A DNA stretch of 12,915 nucleotides, taken from NCBI GenBank assembly GCA_035290065.1, contig DATDVD010000092.1, positions 1-12,915 on the forward strand, written 5' to 3'. The translations under genes were made by a program, and so were the position numbers. Below, in pieces: positions 5,551 through 12,660 of the stretch. The notes beneath the pieces are model-generated. The model searched no databases, was not told the origin of the DNA, and was given only the letters and a program-made list of their open reading frames with translations. Every line of letters begins with the position of its first letter. Positions within the stretch are counted from its first letter, which is position 1. This DNA is from DATDVD01 sp035290065 (GTDB lineage Bacteria; Pseudomonadota; Gammaproteobacteria; Coxiellales; Coxiellaceae).

Positions 5551-5635
5551 CCCGTAGGGGCAGACCGTGGTCTGCCCAAGAACTTGCACAAGATTTATTA
5601 TGAAAAAAGAAGGGCAGACCACGGTCTGCCCCTAC
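5551..5635. repeat. Palindromic repeat, copy B (centre inverted)
   Basis: The left arm (5551-5577) is identical to that of copy A, and the right arm (5612-5635) matches over 24 bases before diverging. The 34-base centre (5578-5611) is the exact reverse complement of the copy A centre (2078-2111), with no mismatch. Because the flank to the left is the same rplQ-derived sequence in the same orientation, only the centre has flipped relative to its flank. Confidence 0.92.
5603..5631 (-). terminator. Minus-strand intrinsic terminator in repeat copy B
   Basis: Read on the minus strand, the right arm forms GGGCAGAC-CGTG-GTCTGCCC and is followed by TTCTTTTTT, the same terminator as in copy A but facing the other way. 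No minus-strand gene lies directly upstream of it. On the plus strand the left arm of copy B is followed by AAGAAC, without a T-tract; the right arm is followed at a distance by TTTATTTTT, at best a weak plus-strand terminator for the oxygenase operon. Confidence 0.5.
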
Positions 5636-5643
5636 TTTATTTT

Positions 5644-5672
5644 TAGACACGTTCTTAATATTATTTTAAGAT
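5644..5672 (+). promoter_or_regulatory. Candidate sigma-70 promoter of the 543-residue gene
   Basis: TAGACA (5644-5649), five of six matches to the -35 consensus, is 17 bases from TAAGAT (5667-5672), four of six to the -10 box. It begins 9 bases beyond the right arm of repeat copy B. It would give a leader of roughly 50 bases. The call is by consensus only. Confidence 0.42.
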
Positions 5673-5690
5673 TTTTCCGGTATAGATAAA

Positions 5691-5709
5691 TTCTGTTAAA
5701 AAAACAGAA
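5691..5709 (+). promoter_or_regulatory. Small inverted repeat in the leader of the 543-residue gene
   Basis: TTCTGTT (5691-5697) and AACAGAA (5703-5709) are perfect reverse complements around AAAAA. It lies about 20 bases upstream of ATG 5732 and just before the AAGGAG ribosome-binding site. It may be an operator or a weak leader hairpin; its role is unknown. Confidence 0.3.
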
Positions 5710-5731
5710 CCGCTACAAGGAGAAAATTAAA

Positions 5732-7363
5732 ATGTTTCGATCCTCTAATTCAGGCTCTGGAACGGGCGCCCCAGAAGAAGAAAAGCCCAGTACACCCCAG
5801 CAAGCTACAAGATTGCCCACCGAAGGTGGTGCCCTACGAGCGGGTTCTACAGTAGGATGGCTACCGCGAGATCTATGGGGGCCTTCAGAAGGAGACGGAG
5901 ATGGTTCTGCTCTCCCTCCTAGCCTAGGGAGAGGAATGGCAAGCAGAACAGTGAGTACACCGGGGAATGGGCCTACTCTTGATGCGAGACTTCCCTCCCT
6001 ATCTATTATTCCTCGGGATATGCTTCCTACCCCCTCCTTTAGCAGCAGAACCCTAACATTACCTCCTGGCGCAGGATTGGCTTTTCCTCCGCCTCTTATT
6101 CCTCTGCGCCGCCCAGAGATTAGTGTTGCTAGTACTATTCCGGAGGGAATGGAAGGTGATGGTTACTCAGGTGTTGGCATGCCACCACTTTCTGCTCTCC
6201 GTCCCCTTCGCGCCTCTCTATTCATGCCTGGCTTAGCTCCTGTGCCAGCTGCTAGACCCGCTCTTGCGCGAGCTGCGCCAGCGCTTCCACCAGCCGCCGC
6301 ATTAGCATTGGCCTCCGATACATCGGTGTTCACTTCCGACCCCAGTGAGCGAGAGGCAAGCGAGCTGGAGGCAAAATATCAGATAGAAATTCGTGTTTCG
6401 GGTAACAAACTGAGGCTCCTTTTCAGGAACGTCGAAGGTGCTGCGGAGAACGCTTTACCCCGATTACGCCCCGTTTTTTTAGGCTTATTTGAAGATAAGC
6501 CGGAAGCTGAAATTCCTGCTGCAGGTGGCTATAGCGTGCCTGCATGGGGCCGTGTATGGAGCATTTCTGGGGGGGCAGAAGCTCGCTTAGAGATATGGTA
6601 TTCCTTACGATCGCTAACCGATGCACAGATAAATGCGGCTATAGGAACAATGGTGGCTGCGTTAGGATTAAATGATGAAGAAGACGTACCCGCTGAAGCC
6701 ATACCTGTGGTTAGTGTCAGTACACTGGGTGAGCGAGACTATGTGACAGCTCTTCCTTTTACAGCGATAACGCACTTTCAGGTTGTGGCTTGTTGTGAAG
6801 CTTTTATGGACCATACGCGTCGTGAGTGGATAAGAGACCGAGCACCACAAGATCGTGCTATTGCCACTGAAGCGCCTTCTGTAGGTCCTAATCTCCGAGG
6901 AGTAGCTCTTTTTGGCGCTGCTCCGGCTGCTCCAGACGCTGCCAGAAGAAGTGCCACAGCCGCACCTGCAAGCAGTGCGGTAGCTGCGAGTGCTGTAGTA
7001 GTTGCTCCCGCTGGAGCTGGTAGTACAGTGGTTGGTGCTTCCGCTGGAACGGCAGGGGGAAGTGCAGCGGTTAGTGTTTCGGCTAGAGTTAGAAGTAGCA
7101 GGGCTGCAACAGCGACGCCAGCTGCAGCTGGCAGTGGATCTCGAGAGGGCGGCCTTACTAGCGGTATGTCTGCGAGAGGATCTGGAGCTGTAGGTATTGC
7201 CTCGGCAGCTGCTGCTGCCTCAGCTGCCGCAGGAAGTGCCCTCCGTTCAAACTCTGCCTGGCCTGCTGCTCCTGCCGCCGGTGTGCCCGCGGCTCGAGTT
7301 TTAGGCCGTACTGGAACAGGAGCTCCGGCATCACGCCTAGGTCGTCCTTATGTAAGAAGTTAA
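5732..7363 (+). CDS. Pro/Ala/Ser/Gly-rich protein with a central ordered domain, unknown function
   Basis: I do not recognise this 543-residue protein. It has three parts. Residues 1 to about 205 are rich in Pro, Ser, Gly and Arg and probably disordered. Residues about 210-375 look folded, alternating strands and helices (YQIEIRVSGNKLRLLFRN, ARLEIWYSLRSLTDAQINAA, two adjacent cysteines at 354-355). Residues about 376-543 are almost wholly Ala, Ser, Gly, Val and Thr with scattered Arg. There is no signal peptide or membrane helix. PLIPLR at 121-126 fits the class II SH3-ligand pattern PxxPxR, which may be chance in so proline-rich a region. AAGGAG precedes ATG 5732 by 9 bases. The gene is clearly richer in G and C than its neighbours, partly because of its Ala/Pro/Gly content. 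A secreted effector or surface protein is possible but unproven. Confidence 0.75.
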   Translation: MFRSSNSGSGTGAPEEEKPSTPQQATRLPTEGGALRAGSTVGWLPRDLWGPSEGDGDGSALPPSLGRGMASRTVSTPGNGPTLDARLPSLSIIPRDMLPTPSFSSRTLTLPPGAGLAFPPPLIPLRRPEISVASTIPEGMEGDGYSGVGMPPLSALRPLRASLFMPGLAPVPAARPALARAAPALPPAAALALASDTSVFTSDPSEREASELEAKYQIEIRVSGNKLRLLFRNVEGAAENALPRLRPVFLGLFEDKPEAEIPAAGGYSVPAWGRVWSISGGAEARLEIWYSLRSLTDAQINAAIGTMVAALGLNDEEDVPAEAIPVVSVSTLGERDYVTALPFTAITHFQVVACCEAFMDHTRREWIRDRAPQDRAIATEAPSVGPNLRGVALFGAAPAAPDAARRSATAAPASSAVAASAVVVAPAGAGSTVVGASAGTAGGSAAVSVSARVRSSRAATATPAAAGSGSREGGLTSGMSARGSGAVGIASAAAAASAAAGSALRSNSAWPAAPAAGVPAARVLGRTGTGAPASRLGRPYVRS

Positions 7364-7369
7364 CTATTT

Positions 7370-7753
7370 CTATAAAAAAACAGGCGATATTTCCGTTTGA
7401 TTAAACCAAATTCGCCATTCTTTGACTTTGCCGCTTTCAAGTTTATATAAATTCATCACATCGAGTTTAACTGGTTTCCCATCCGGTGTATGGGTAGCTT
7501 TTTGTTCTACGCGAAAGGCTATACGATCTTCCCCGGCGATAACATCCTTTACCTCGCTTTTTAAATCCTTATATTTTTTGTGTATATTGGATAAGCGTGA
7601 TTTTAAATCGTTCAAATCAAATTGTTTTGACACTGAGTGATTAAACATTATAAGGCCTGAGGCAAAATATTTATCAAGCATGTGTTCGTTACCAGGTGCA
7701 AACGCGGTTACAAATGAATCGAACGCGAATTTATTTGCATCATTGTTGATCAT
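7370..7753 (-). CDS. NTF2/SnoaL-like domain protein
   Basis: The 127-residue product fits a single NTF2-like alpha+beta cone domain: N-terminal helices (FAFDSFVTAFAPGNEHMLDK YF region), then strands in VKDVIAGEDRIAFRVEQKAT, VKLDVMNLYKLESGKVKEWR and a final IWFNQTEI. This fold hosts isomerases, dehydratases, polyketide cyclases and many ligand-binding proteins; no specific catalytic set is evident, so the substrate is open. ATG 7753 follows AGGAG by 9 bases on the minus strand. It lies 48 bases downstream of the ssb stop in the same direction and may be cotranscribed with yajR and ssb or have its own promoter: a TATAAT occurs on the minus strand at 7785-7790 but without a convincing -35. It converges on the 543-residue gene with a 6-base gap. 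Confidence 0.75.
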   Translation of the reverse strand: MINNDANKFAFDSFVTAFAPGNEHMLDKYFASGLIMFNHSVSKQFDLNDLKSRLSNIHKKYKDLKSEVKDVIAGEDRIAFRVEQKATHTPDGKPVKLDVMNLYKLESGKVKEWRIWFNQTEISPVFL

Positions 7754-7801
7754 GAATTAAGTCTCCTGGGGTTGGGAAACAAGCATTATAAATACTCTAG
7801 G

Positions 7802-8251
7802 CTAAAACGGAATATCATCGTCCTCAAAGCCGGCTTCTTCGGCATGGGCTGCTTGAGGCGCTTGATTGGAGGCTTCTTCGTAAGCGGTGCCCGCGTGATT
7901 ATTATTACCGCCTCGACTATCCAGCATTTGCATTTCGCTGGCGACAATTTCGGTGGTGTAGCGATCGGTGCCACTTTTATCTTGCCATTTACGGGTGCGT
8001 AGGCTGCCTTCAATGTAAACTTTGGAGCCTTTTTTCAAGTATTCGCCCACAATTTCGGCTAATCGATTGAAAAACACCACGCGGTGCCATTCGGTGCGTT
8101 CTTGCATTTCACCGCTTTGTTTATCTTTCCAGCCACTGCTGGTGGCAATCGTGGCGTTGGCCACGGCGCTGCCGGATGAGGTATAGCGTACCTCGGGGTC
8201 TGCTCCTAAGTTACCAATTAACAATACTTTATTGACTCCCCGGCTCGCCAT
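7802..8251 (-). CDS. ssb: Single-stranded DNA-binding protein
   Basis: SSB coats single-stranded DNA during replication, recombination and repair as a homotetramer and recruits partners through its acidic C-terminal tip. The product is 149 residues. The OB-fold spans about 1-110, starting MASRGVNKVLLIGNLGADPE, with the typical TEWHRVVFFNRLAEIVGEYL and KGSKVYIEGSLRTRKWQD. A short Asn/Ala/Glu-rich linker leads to the invariant tip DDDIPF. AGGGGGA precedes ATG 8251. It follows yajR with a 9-base gap on the minus strand, so the two are probably one transcript. Proximity to uvrA is a widespread gammaproteobacterial arrangement. Identification is secure. Confidence 0.97.
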   Translation of the reverse strand: MASRGVNKVLLIGNLGADPEVRYTSSGSAVANATIATSSGWKDKQSGEMQERTEWHRVVFFNRLAEIVGEYLKKGSKVYIEGSLRTRKWQDKSGTDRYTTEIVASEMQMLDSRGGNNNHAGTAYEEASNQAPQAAHAEEAGFEDDDIPF

Positions 8252-8260
8252 AAATCCCCC

Positions 8261-9631
8261 TTATGCTTGAAATTGATTTAGCCTACACTGTTCAATGCCG
8301 TTTCGCAATTGCTTTTCATTGCACTGATTTTTATCTATTTTCAGCAAAAGAAAGTGGTCTTGAGCCATTAAGGCGACCTCTTTCACCCCGTCCATTTTTT
8401 TTAACATACCTAAAATACGTTGGGTATCCGAGTTTGAATCGTACGGTAACAAGAGGGTGGAAAGGTAAGGGGGTTCGGGCATGGTGAAGACCATTCCCAA
8501 CCAGAGACCTGCTAATCCCGCACATAAATAAAATATTCCTGCTATGTCCCAGTGCGCCAAGGCTAATCCTCCGATCGCACCGCCACAAAAAATCCCTAAA
8601 AATTGTGCCGTGGAATAAATACCCATTGCTGTGCCTTTGTTTAAAAGCGGGGAAATTTTAGAAACGAGCGAGGGTAAGAGAGCTTCTAATAATGTAAATG
8701 CGCTAAAAAAAAGCACCAGACCTATAGAAAAGATTTCCTTGGAGGGATCGTGAAAAAAAGACAAAACGAGTTGCACGAAAAAAATCGTTCCTACAGCCCC
8801 GATCAATACATTCTTCATCAGCCGTTTTTTTTCTGCCAACCAAATAAATGGAACCATGACCACAAACGCAAGCAGTAAAATTATGACATACAATAACGTT
8901 TGTTGATGAGGCGTGAAATCATACCGATGTGTTAAAACGGAGGGCAAGGCCAAAAAAAGCGCTGTCAGCAGGGCATGTTGAATAAAAATGCTGATATCCA
9001 ATCGCATTAAATTTTTATTTTTTAATACGGATAAAAGGCGAGACGGTACGCTTTCCACGCTGGCATCGACAAGCAATCGCGGTGGAGAGGGGACGGCGAT
9101 ATATAAAATAACCATGCCTAGGCCTGCTAACAACGCGGTGATCCAAAAAATACCGGAAAGGTGAACCGTTGTATTGAGCAGAGGCCCTGCGATCATAGCG
9201 ATCATAAACGAAAGCCCGATGGTCATTCCCATGAGTGCCATGGCGGGGGTGCGGTGTTCATCCGGCGTTAAATCGGCCAATAGCGCGAGTACTGTGCTTC
9301 CAATAGCGCCGGATCCTTGCAAAGCGCGACCAATAATAATGCCCGTAATAGAAGTGGAAAGGGCTGCCATCACACTGCCCAGTCCAAATAACAGGAGTCC
9401 CAGGGTAATCACAGGCTTTCTACCCCAATGGTCTGAGAGCAGTCCGAACGGTATTTGCAAGCATCCTTGTGTCAGCCCATAAATCCCCAATGCCATTCCC
9501 ACCAACACCGGTGTTGCCCCACTAAACTGGAGCGCCTGAGTGGAAAATACCGGCAAAATCATAAACAACCCCAACATGCGCGCAGCCATAATGGAAGCAA
9601 GAGCGAGAATGGATGTGTGAGGAAATTTCAT
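8261..9631 (-). CDS. yajR: MFS transporter, YajR-type, with C-terminal YAM-like domain
   Basis: This is an inner-membrane major facilitator with about 12 hydrophobic segments, close in motif order to E. coli YajR (454 residues). RMLGLFMILPVFSTQAL is in helix 1, GLLSDHWGRKPVI is MFS motif A after helix 2, GRALQGSGAIGSTVLALLAD is in helices 4-5, and EALLPSLVSKISP with GTAMGIYSTAQFLGIFCGG are in the C-terminal half. The cytoplasmic tail from about residue 390 (RILGMLKKMDGVKEVALMAQ, then LLLKIDKNQ) fits the ferredoxin-like YAM domain. The substrate is not established for the family; proton-driven drug efflux is a usual guess. I chose ATG 9631 (MKFPHTS, 456 residues); a TTG at 9643 would add four residues. 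It is the first gene of the yajR-ssb unit. Only 29 bases separate the ATG from the palindromic repeat, so its promoter lies within or beyond that repeat. Confidence 0.88.
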   Translation of the reverse strand: MKFPHTSILALASIMAARMLGLFMILPVFSTQALQFSGATPVLVGMALGIYGLTQGCLQIPFGLLSDHWGRKPVITLGLLLFGLGSVMAALSTSITGIIIGRALQGSGAIGSTVLALLADLTPDEHRTPAMALMGMTIGLSFMIAMIAGPLLNTTVHLSGIFWITALLAGLGMVILYIAVPSPPRLLVDASVESVPSRLLSVLKNKNLMRLDISIFIQHALLTALFLALPSVLTHRYDFTPHQQTLLYVIILLLAFVVMVPFIWLAEKKRLMKNVLIGAVGTIFFVQLVLSFFHDPSKEIFSIGLVLFFSAFTLLEALLPSLVSKISPLLNKGTAMGIYSTAQFLGIFCGGAIGGLALAHWDIAGIFYLCAGLAGLWLGMVFTMPEPPYLSTLLLPYDSNSDTQRILGMLKKMDGVKEVALMAQDHFLLLKIDKNQCNEKQLRNGIEQCRLNQFQA

Positions 9632-9660
9632 AAGGTTATTCAAAATTTCTTGTCCCCTCT

Positions 9661-9743
9661 CCCGTAGGGGCAGACCGTGGTCTGCCCTTGTGGTTTAAAC
9701 CTTGTGCCATGTTCCTGGGCAGACCACGGTCTGCCCCTACAGG
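9661..9743. repeat. Palindromic repeat, copy C
   Basis: The 27-base arms (9661-9687, 9717-9743) are identical to those of copy A, while the 29-base centre (9688-9716) is diverged, sharing CTTGTGC and the GTTC end with copy A in the same orientation. It occupies the divergent interval between yajR and uvrA. The left hairpin is followed by TTGTGGTTT, a poor T-tract, so terminator activity is doubtful. Strong arm identity with a diverged centre suggests that the arms are under constraint or were recently homogenised. Confidence 0.92.
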
Positions 9744-9793
9744 TATTCACGTGGGTTTCCGTGCCTTTATTAGGCTTGATCTTCAAATTGACG

Positions 9794-9799
9794 TATAAT
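9794..9799 (+). promoter_or_regulatory. Candidate -10 box of uvrA
   Basis: A perfect TATAAT lies 26 bases before the uvrA ATG. At 16-18 bases upstream there is no good -35 (TTAGGC at best), so the promoter may be weak or need an activator. Between the repeat and the ATG there is no CTG(N10)CAG, so I see no E. coli-type LexA box; SOS control of uvrA is not supported here. Confidence 0.45.
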
Positions 9800-9825
9800 A
9801 GCCCATCTAACTTCAAAAACGAATC

Positions 9826-12660
9826 ATGACAGAGATCATTAGCCTTCGAGGCGTGCGCACTCATAATCTTAAGAATATCGACGTGGATATTCCGCGTAAT
9901 CAGTTAGTAGTGATTACGGGGCTCTCTGGATCGGGCAAATCCTCCTTGGCGTTTGATACGTTGTATGCAGAAGGCCAGCGACGGTATGTCGAATCCTTGT
10001 CCGCCTACGCCCGGCAATTTCTTTCCATGATGAGTAAGCCGGATGTGGATTTAATTGAGGGCTTATCGCCGGCTATTTCCATTGAACAAAAATCCGCTTC
10101 GCACAATCCTCGTTCCACCGTCGGCACCACCACCGAAATTTACGATTATTTACGGTTATTATTTGCACGAGTGGGCATTCCTCGTTGCCCCGAACATCAG
10201 GTGGAATTAGAAGCGCAAACCGTTTCACAAATGGTGGATACCGTTTTAGCGATGCCTGAAGGAACTTCTTTAATGTTATTAGCACCAATCGTGCGAGCGC
10301 GTAAAGGCGAGCATGTGCAAGTGTTCGAAAAATTAAAAAAAGAGGGGTTTGTGCGAGCGCGTGTCGATGGCACCGTGATGGATATTGATCATCCCCCTGT
10401 ATTATCGCTCCGCCAAAAACATACCATTGAAGCCGTGGTAGATCGTTTTAAAGTGCGAACCGATCTCCAGCAACGATTAGCCGAATCATTTGAAACGGCT
10501 TTAAACAATGCCAATGGATTAGCCATTATTGCGCCAATGGAGGGTAAAGGCACCGAACAATTGTTTTCGTCGCGTTACGCGTGTACGGAATGCGGCTACA
10601 GTTTGGAAGAACTTGAACCGCGTTTATTTTCCTTTAATAATCCACAAGGTGCTTGCCCCCAGTGTGATGGATTAGGTGTACAACAATATTTTGATCCTAA
10701 AAAAATTATTGTGAGTGAGGAAATTAGTTTAGCGGGAGGCGCTATTCGCGGATGGGATAAACGTAATTTATATTATTTTCAACTACTGCAATCGTTGGCA
10801 AAACATTATCATTTCGACAGTGAAAAACCGTGGAATCAATTACCCAAACGCATTCAAGATATTGTTTTACAGGGCAGCCAAAAAGAGCCTATTCGTTTTA
10901 CTTATATTAGCCCTCACGGTCGACAAGTTCAAAAAACACATCCGTTTGAGGGCGTTATTCCTAACATGAATCGTCGCTATCATGAAACCGATTCGTCAGG
11001 GGTTCGAGAAGAATTAGCCAAATATTTATCGGTGGACGCTTGCGCGGCTTGTGAGGGAACGCGATTACGATTAGAAGCACGGCATGTTTTTATGGGGGGA
11101 AAAAATCTCCCTGAAATTTGTCGTTTATCCATCGAAGAAACGCTCAATTTTTTTAATGGGTTAAGTTTGAAAGGACATCGCGCTAAAATTGCAAGTAAAA
11201 TTTTAAAAGAAGTAATCGATCGTTTACATTTTTTAGTCAATGTTGGGCTTAATTATTTAAGTCTTTCTCGCCGTGCGGAAACATTATCGGGAGGAGAGGC
11301 GCAACGAATTCGATTGGCAAGCCAAATTGGTTCGGGTTTAGTTGGCGTCATGTATATTTTGGATGAGCCTTCCATTGGTTTGCATCAACGCGATAATGAC
11401 CGTCTTTTAAAGACGTTAAAGCATTTGCGCGATATTGGTAATACCGTGATTGTGGTGGAGCACGATGAAGAGGCGATTCGTTCGGCTAATTATGTAATTG
11501 ATATTGGGCCGGGAGCAGGTGTGCATGGGGGGGAAGTAGTGGCAGTGGGCACACCGGAAGCGGTGATGAAAAATCCACGCTCATTGACGGGGCAATATTT
11601 ATCCGGCAAAAAACGCATTGAAATTCCTAAAAAACGATTGTCTTCAGCAACGCGTCCCCGCATACGATTGAGCGGTGCCACACTGAATAATTTAAAAAAT
11701 GTAAAAGTAGAAATCCCCATCGGTTTGATGACGTGTGTAACGGGTGTGTCAGGTTCAGGCAAATCCAGTTTAATTAATGACACCTTATTTCCCCTTGTAT
11801 CGCGGGAATTAAATCGCGCCTATTTGCAACATCCAGGGCCCTATCAATCCATTGAGGGATTGGAGCATTTGGATAAAGTAGTGGATATTGATCAAAGTCC
11901 TATTGGCCGAACACCGCGTTCCAATCCCGCCACGTATACGGGATTATTTACACCGATTCGTGATTTATTTGCCGGTACGCCGGAAGCGCGTGCTCGTGGT
12001 TATAAAACAGGGCGTTTTAGTTTTAATGTCAAAGGTGGCCGCTGTGAAGCGTGCGAAGGGGATGGCATGATTCGGGTGGAAATGCATTTTCTGGCCGATA
12101 TGTATGTAACCTGCGATCAATGCCAAGGTAAGCGTTACAATCGAGAAACGTTAGATATTCATTACAAAGGCAAAAATATTCATCATGTGTTGGAGATGAC
12201 CGTAGAAGATGCGGTGAAGTTTTTTGAAGCCATTCCCGTCATTCATCGAAAATTACAAACCCTGATGGATGTGGGATTGTCGTATATTACGCTCGGGCAA
12301 AGTGCTACCACCTTATCCGGCGGTGAAGCACAACGCATTAAATTAGCCCGAGAATTATCGAAGCGCGATACGGGTCGCACGCTTTATATTTTAGACGAAC
12401 CTACCACGGGGTTGCATTTTGCCGATATTCAGCAATTATTAGAGGTACTCAATCGATTAAAAGCTAACGGCAACACCATTATTATCATCGAGCACAACCT
12501 CGACGTTATAAAAACGGCTGACTGGATTATCGACTTAGGTCCAGAAGGGGGTGATGGTGGCGGCGAAATCATTGCCGAAGGCTCTCCTGAGCACGTGGCT
12601 AAAATTGAGCGCTCCCACACGGGACGTTTTTTAAATTCCCTTTTTAAATCCTCTCCCTAG
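9826..12660 (+). CDS. uvrA: Excinuclease ABC subunit A
   Basis: UvrA is the damage-recognition ATPase of nucleotide excision repair; its dimer scans DNA and loads UvrB. The 944-residue product is full length (E. coli 940). Two ABC modules are intact: Walker A GLSGSGKS at 32-39 and GVSGSGKS near 640, signatures LSGGEAQRIRLASQ and LSGGEAQRIKLARE, and Walker B YILDEPSIGLH and YILDEPTTGLH. The first zinc site has C253, C256, C277 and C280; the second has C740, C743, C763 and C766. Segments typical of the UvrB- and DNA-binding regions (NPRSTVGTTTEIYDYLRLLF) are present. ATG 9826 gives the family N-terminus MTEIISLRGVRTHNL, although no clear Shine-Dalgarno precedes it. It is divergent from yajR-ssb. 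The stop overlaps the end of the converging exporter gene by four bases. Identification is certain. Confidence 0.98.
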   Translation: MTEIISLRGVRTHNLKNIDVDIPRNQLVVITGLSGSGKSSLAFDTLYAEGQRRYVESLSAYARQFLSMMSKPDVDLIEGLSPAISIEQKSASHNPRSTVGTTTEIYDYLRLLFARVGIPRCPEHQVELEAQTVSQMVDTVLAMPEGTSLMLLAPIVRARKGEHVQVFEKLKKEGFVRARVDGTVMDIDHPPVLSLRQKHTIEAVVDRFKVRTDLQQRLAESFETALNNANGLAIIAPMEGKGTEQLFSSRYACTECGYSLEELEPRLFSFNNPQGACPQCDGLGVQQYFDPKKIIVSEEISLAGGAIRGWDKRNLYYFQLLQSLAKHYHFDSEKPWNQLPKRIQDIVLQGSQKEPIRFTYISPHGRQVQKTHPFEGVIPNMNRRYHETDSSGVREELAKYLSVDACAACEGTRLRLEARHVFMGGKNLPEICRLSIEETLNFFNGLSLKGHRAKIASKILKEVIDRLHFLVNVGLNYLSLSRRAETLSGGEAQRIRLASQIGSGLVGVMYILDEPSIGLHQRDNDRLLKTLKHLRDIGNTVIVVEHDEEAIRSANYVIDIGPGAGVHGGEVVAVGTPEAVMKNPRSLTGQYLSGKKRIEIPKKRLSSATRPRIRLSGATLNNLKNVKVEIPIGLMTCVTGVSGSGKSSLINDTLFPLVSRELNRAYLQHPGPYQSIEGLEHLDKVVDIDQSPIGRTPRSNPATYTGLFTPIRDLFAGTPEARARGYKTGRFSFNVKGGRCEACEGDGMIRVEMHFLADMYVTCDQCQGKRYNRETLDIHYKGKNIHHVLEMTVEDAVKFFEAIPVIHRKLQTLMDVGLSYITLGQSATTLSGGEAQRIKLARELSKRDTGRTLYILDEPTTGLHFADIQQLLEVLNRLKANGNTIIIIEHNLDVIKTADWIIDLGPEGGDGGGEIIAEGSPEHVAKIERSHTGRFLNSLFKSSP

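Noticed and set aside
5465..5650. Minus-strand frame of 61 codons
   Set aside because: It consists of the palindromic repeat plus antisense of the rplQ fragment and has no ribosome-binding site.
7002..7193. Plus-strand Leu/Val/Arg-rich frame inside the 543-residue gene
   Set aside because: It is the shifted reading of the Ala/Ser/Gly-coding low-complexity DNA, which naturally gives Leu-rich frames.
7772..8002. Plus-strand frame antisense to ssb
   Set aside because: It overlaps a secure gene on the other strand and has no family features or ribosome-binding site.
2051..9743. CRISPR array
   Set aside because: The three repeat copies are kilobases apart, palindromic in two arms and not regularly spaced; no cas genes.
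9744..9825. LexA/SOS box upstream of uvrA
   Set aside because: No CTG(N10)CAG pattern is present between the repeat and the start codon.
9640..9864. Minus-strand frame of 74 codons between yajR and uvrA
   Set aside because: It runs through repeat copy C and into antisense uvrA; no family resemblance.
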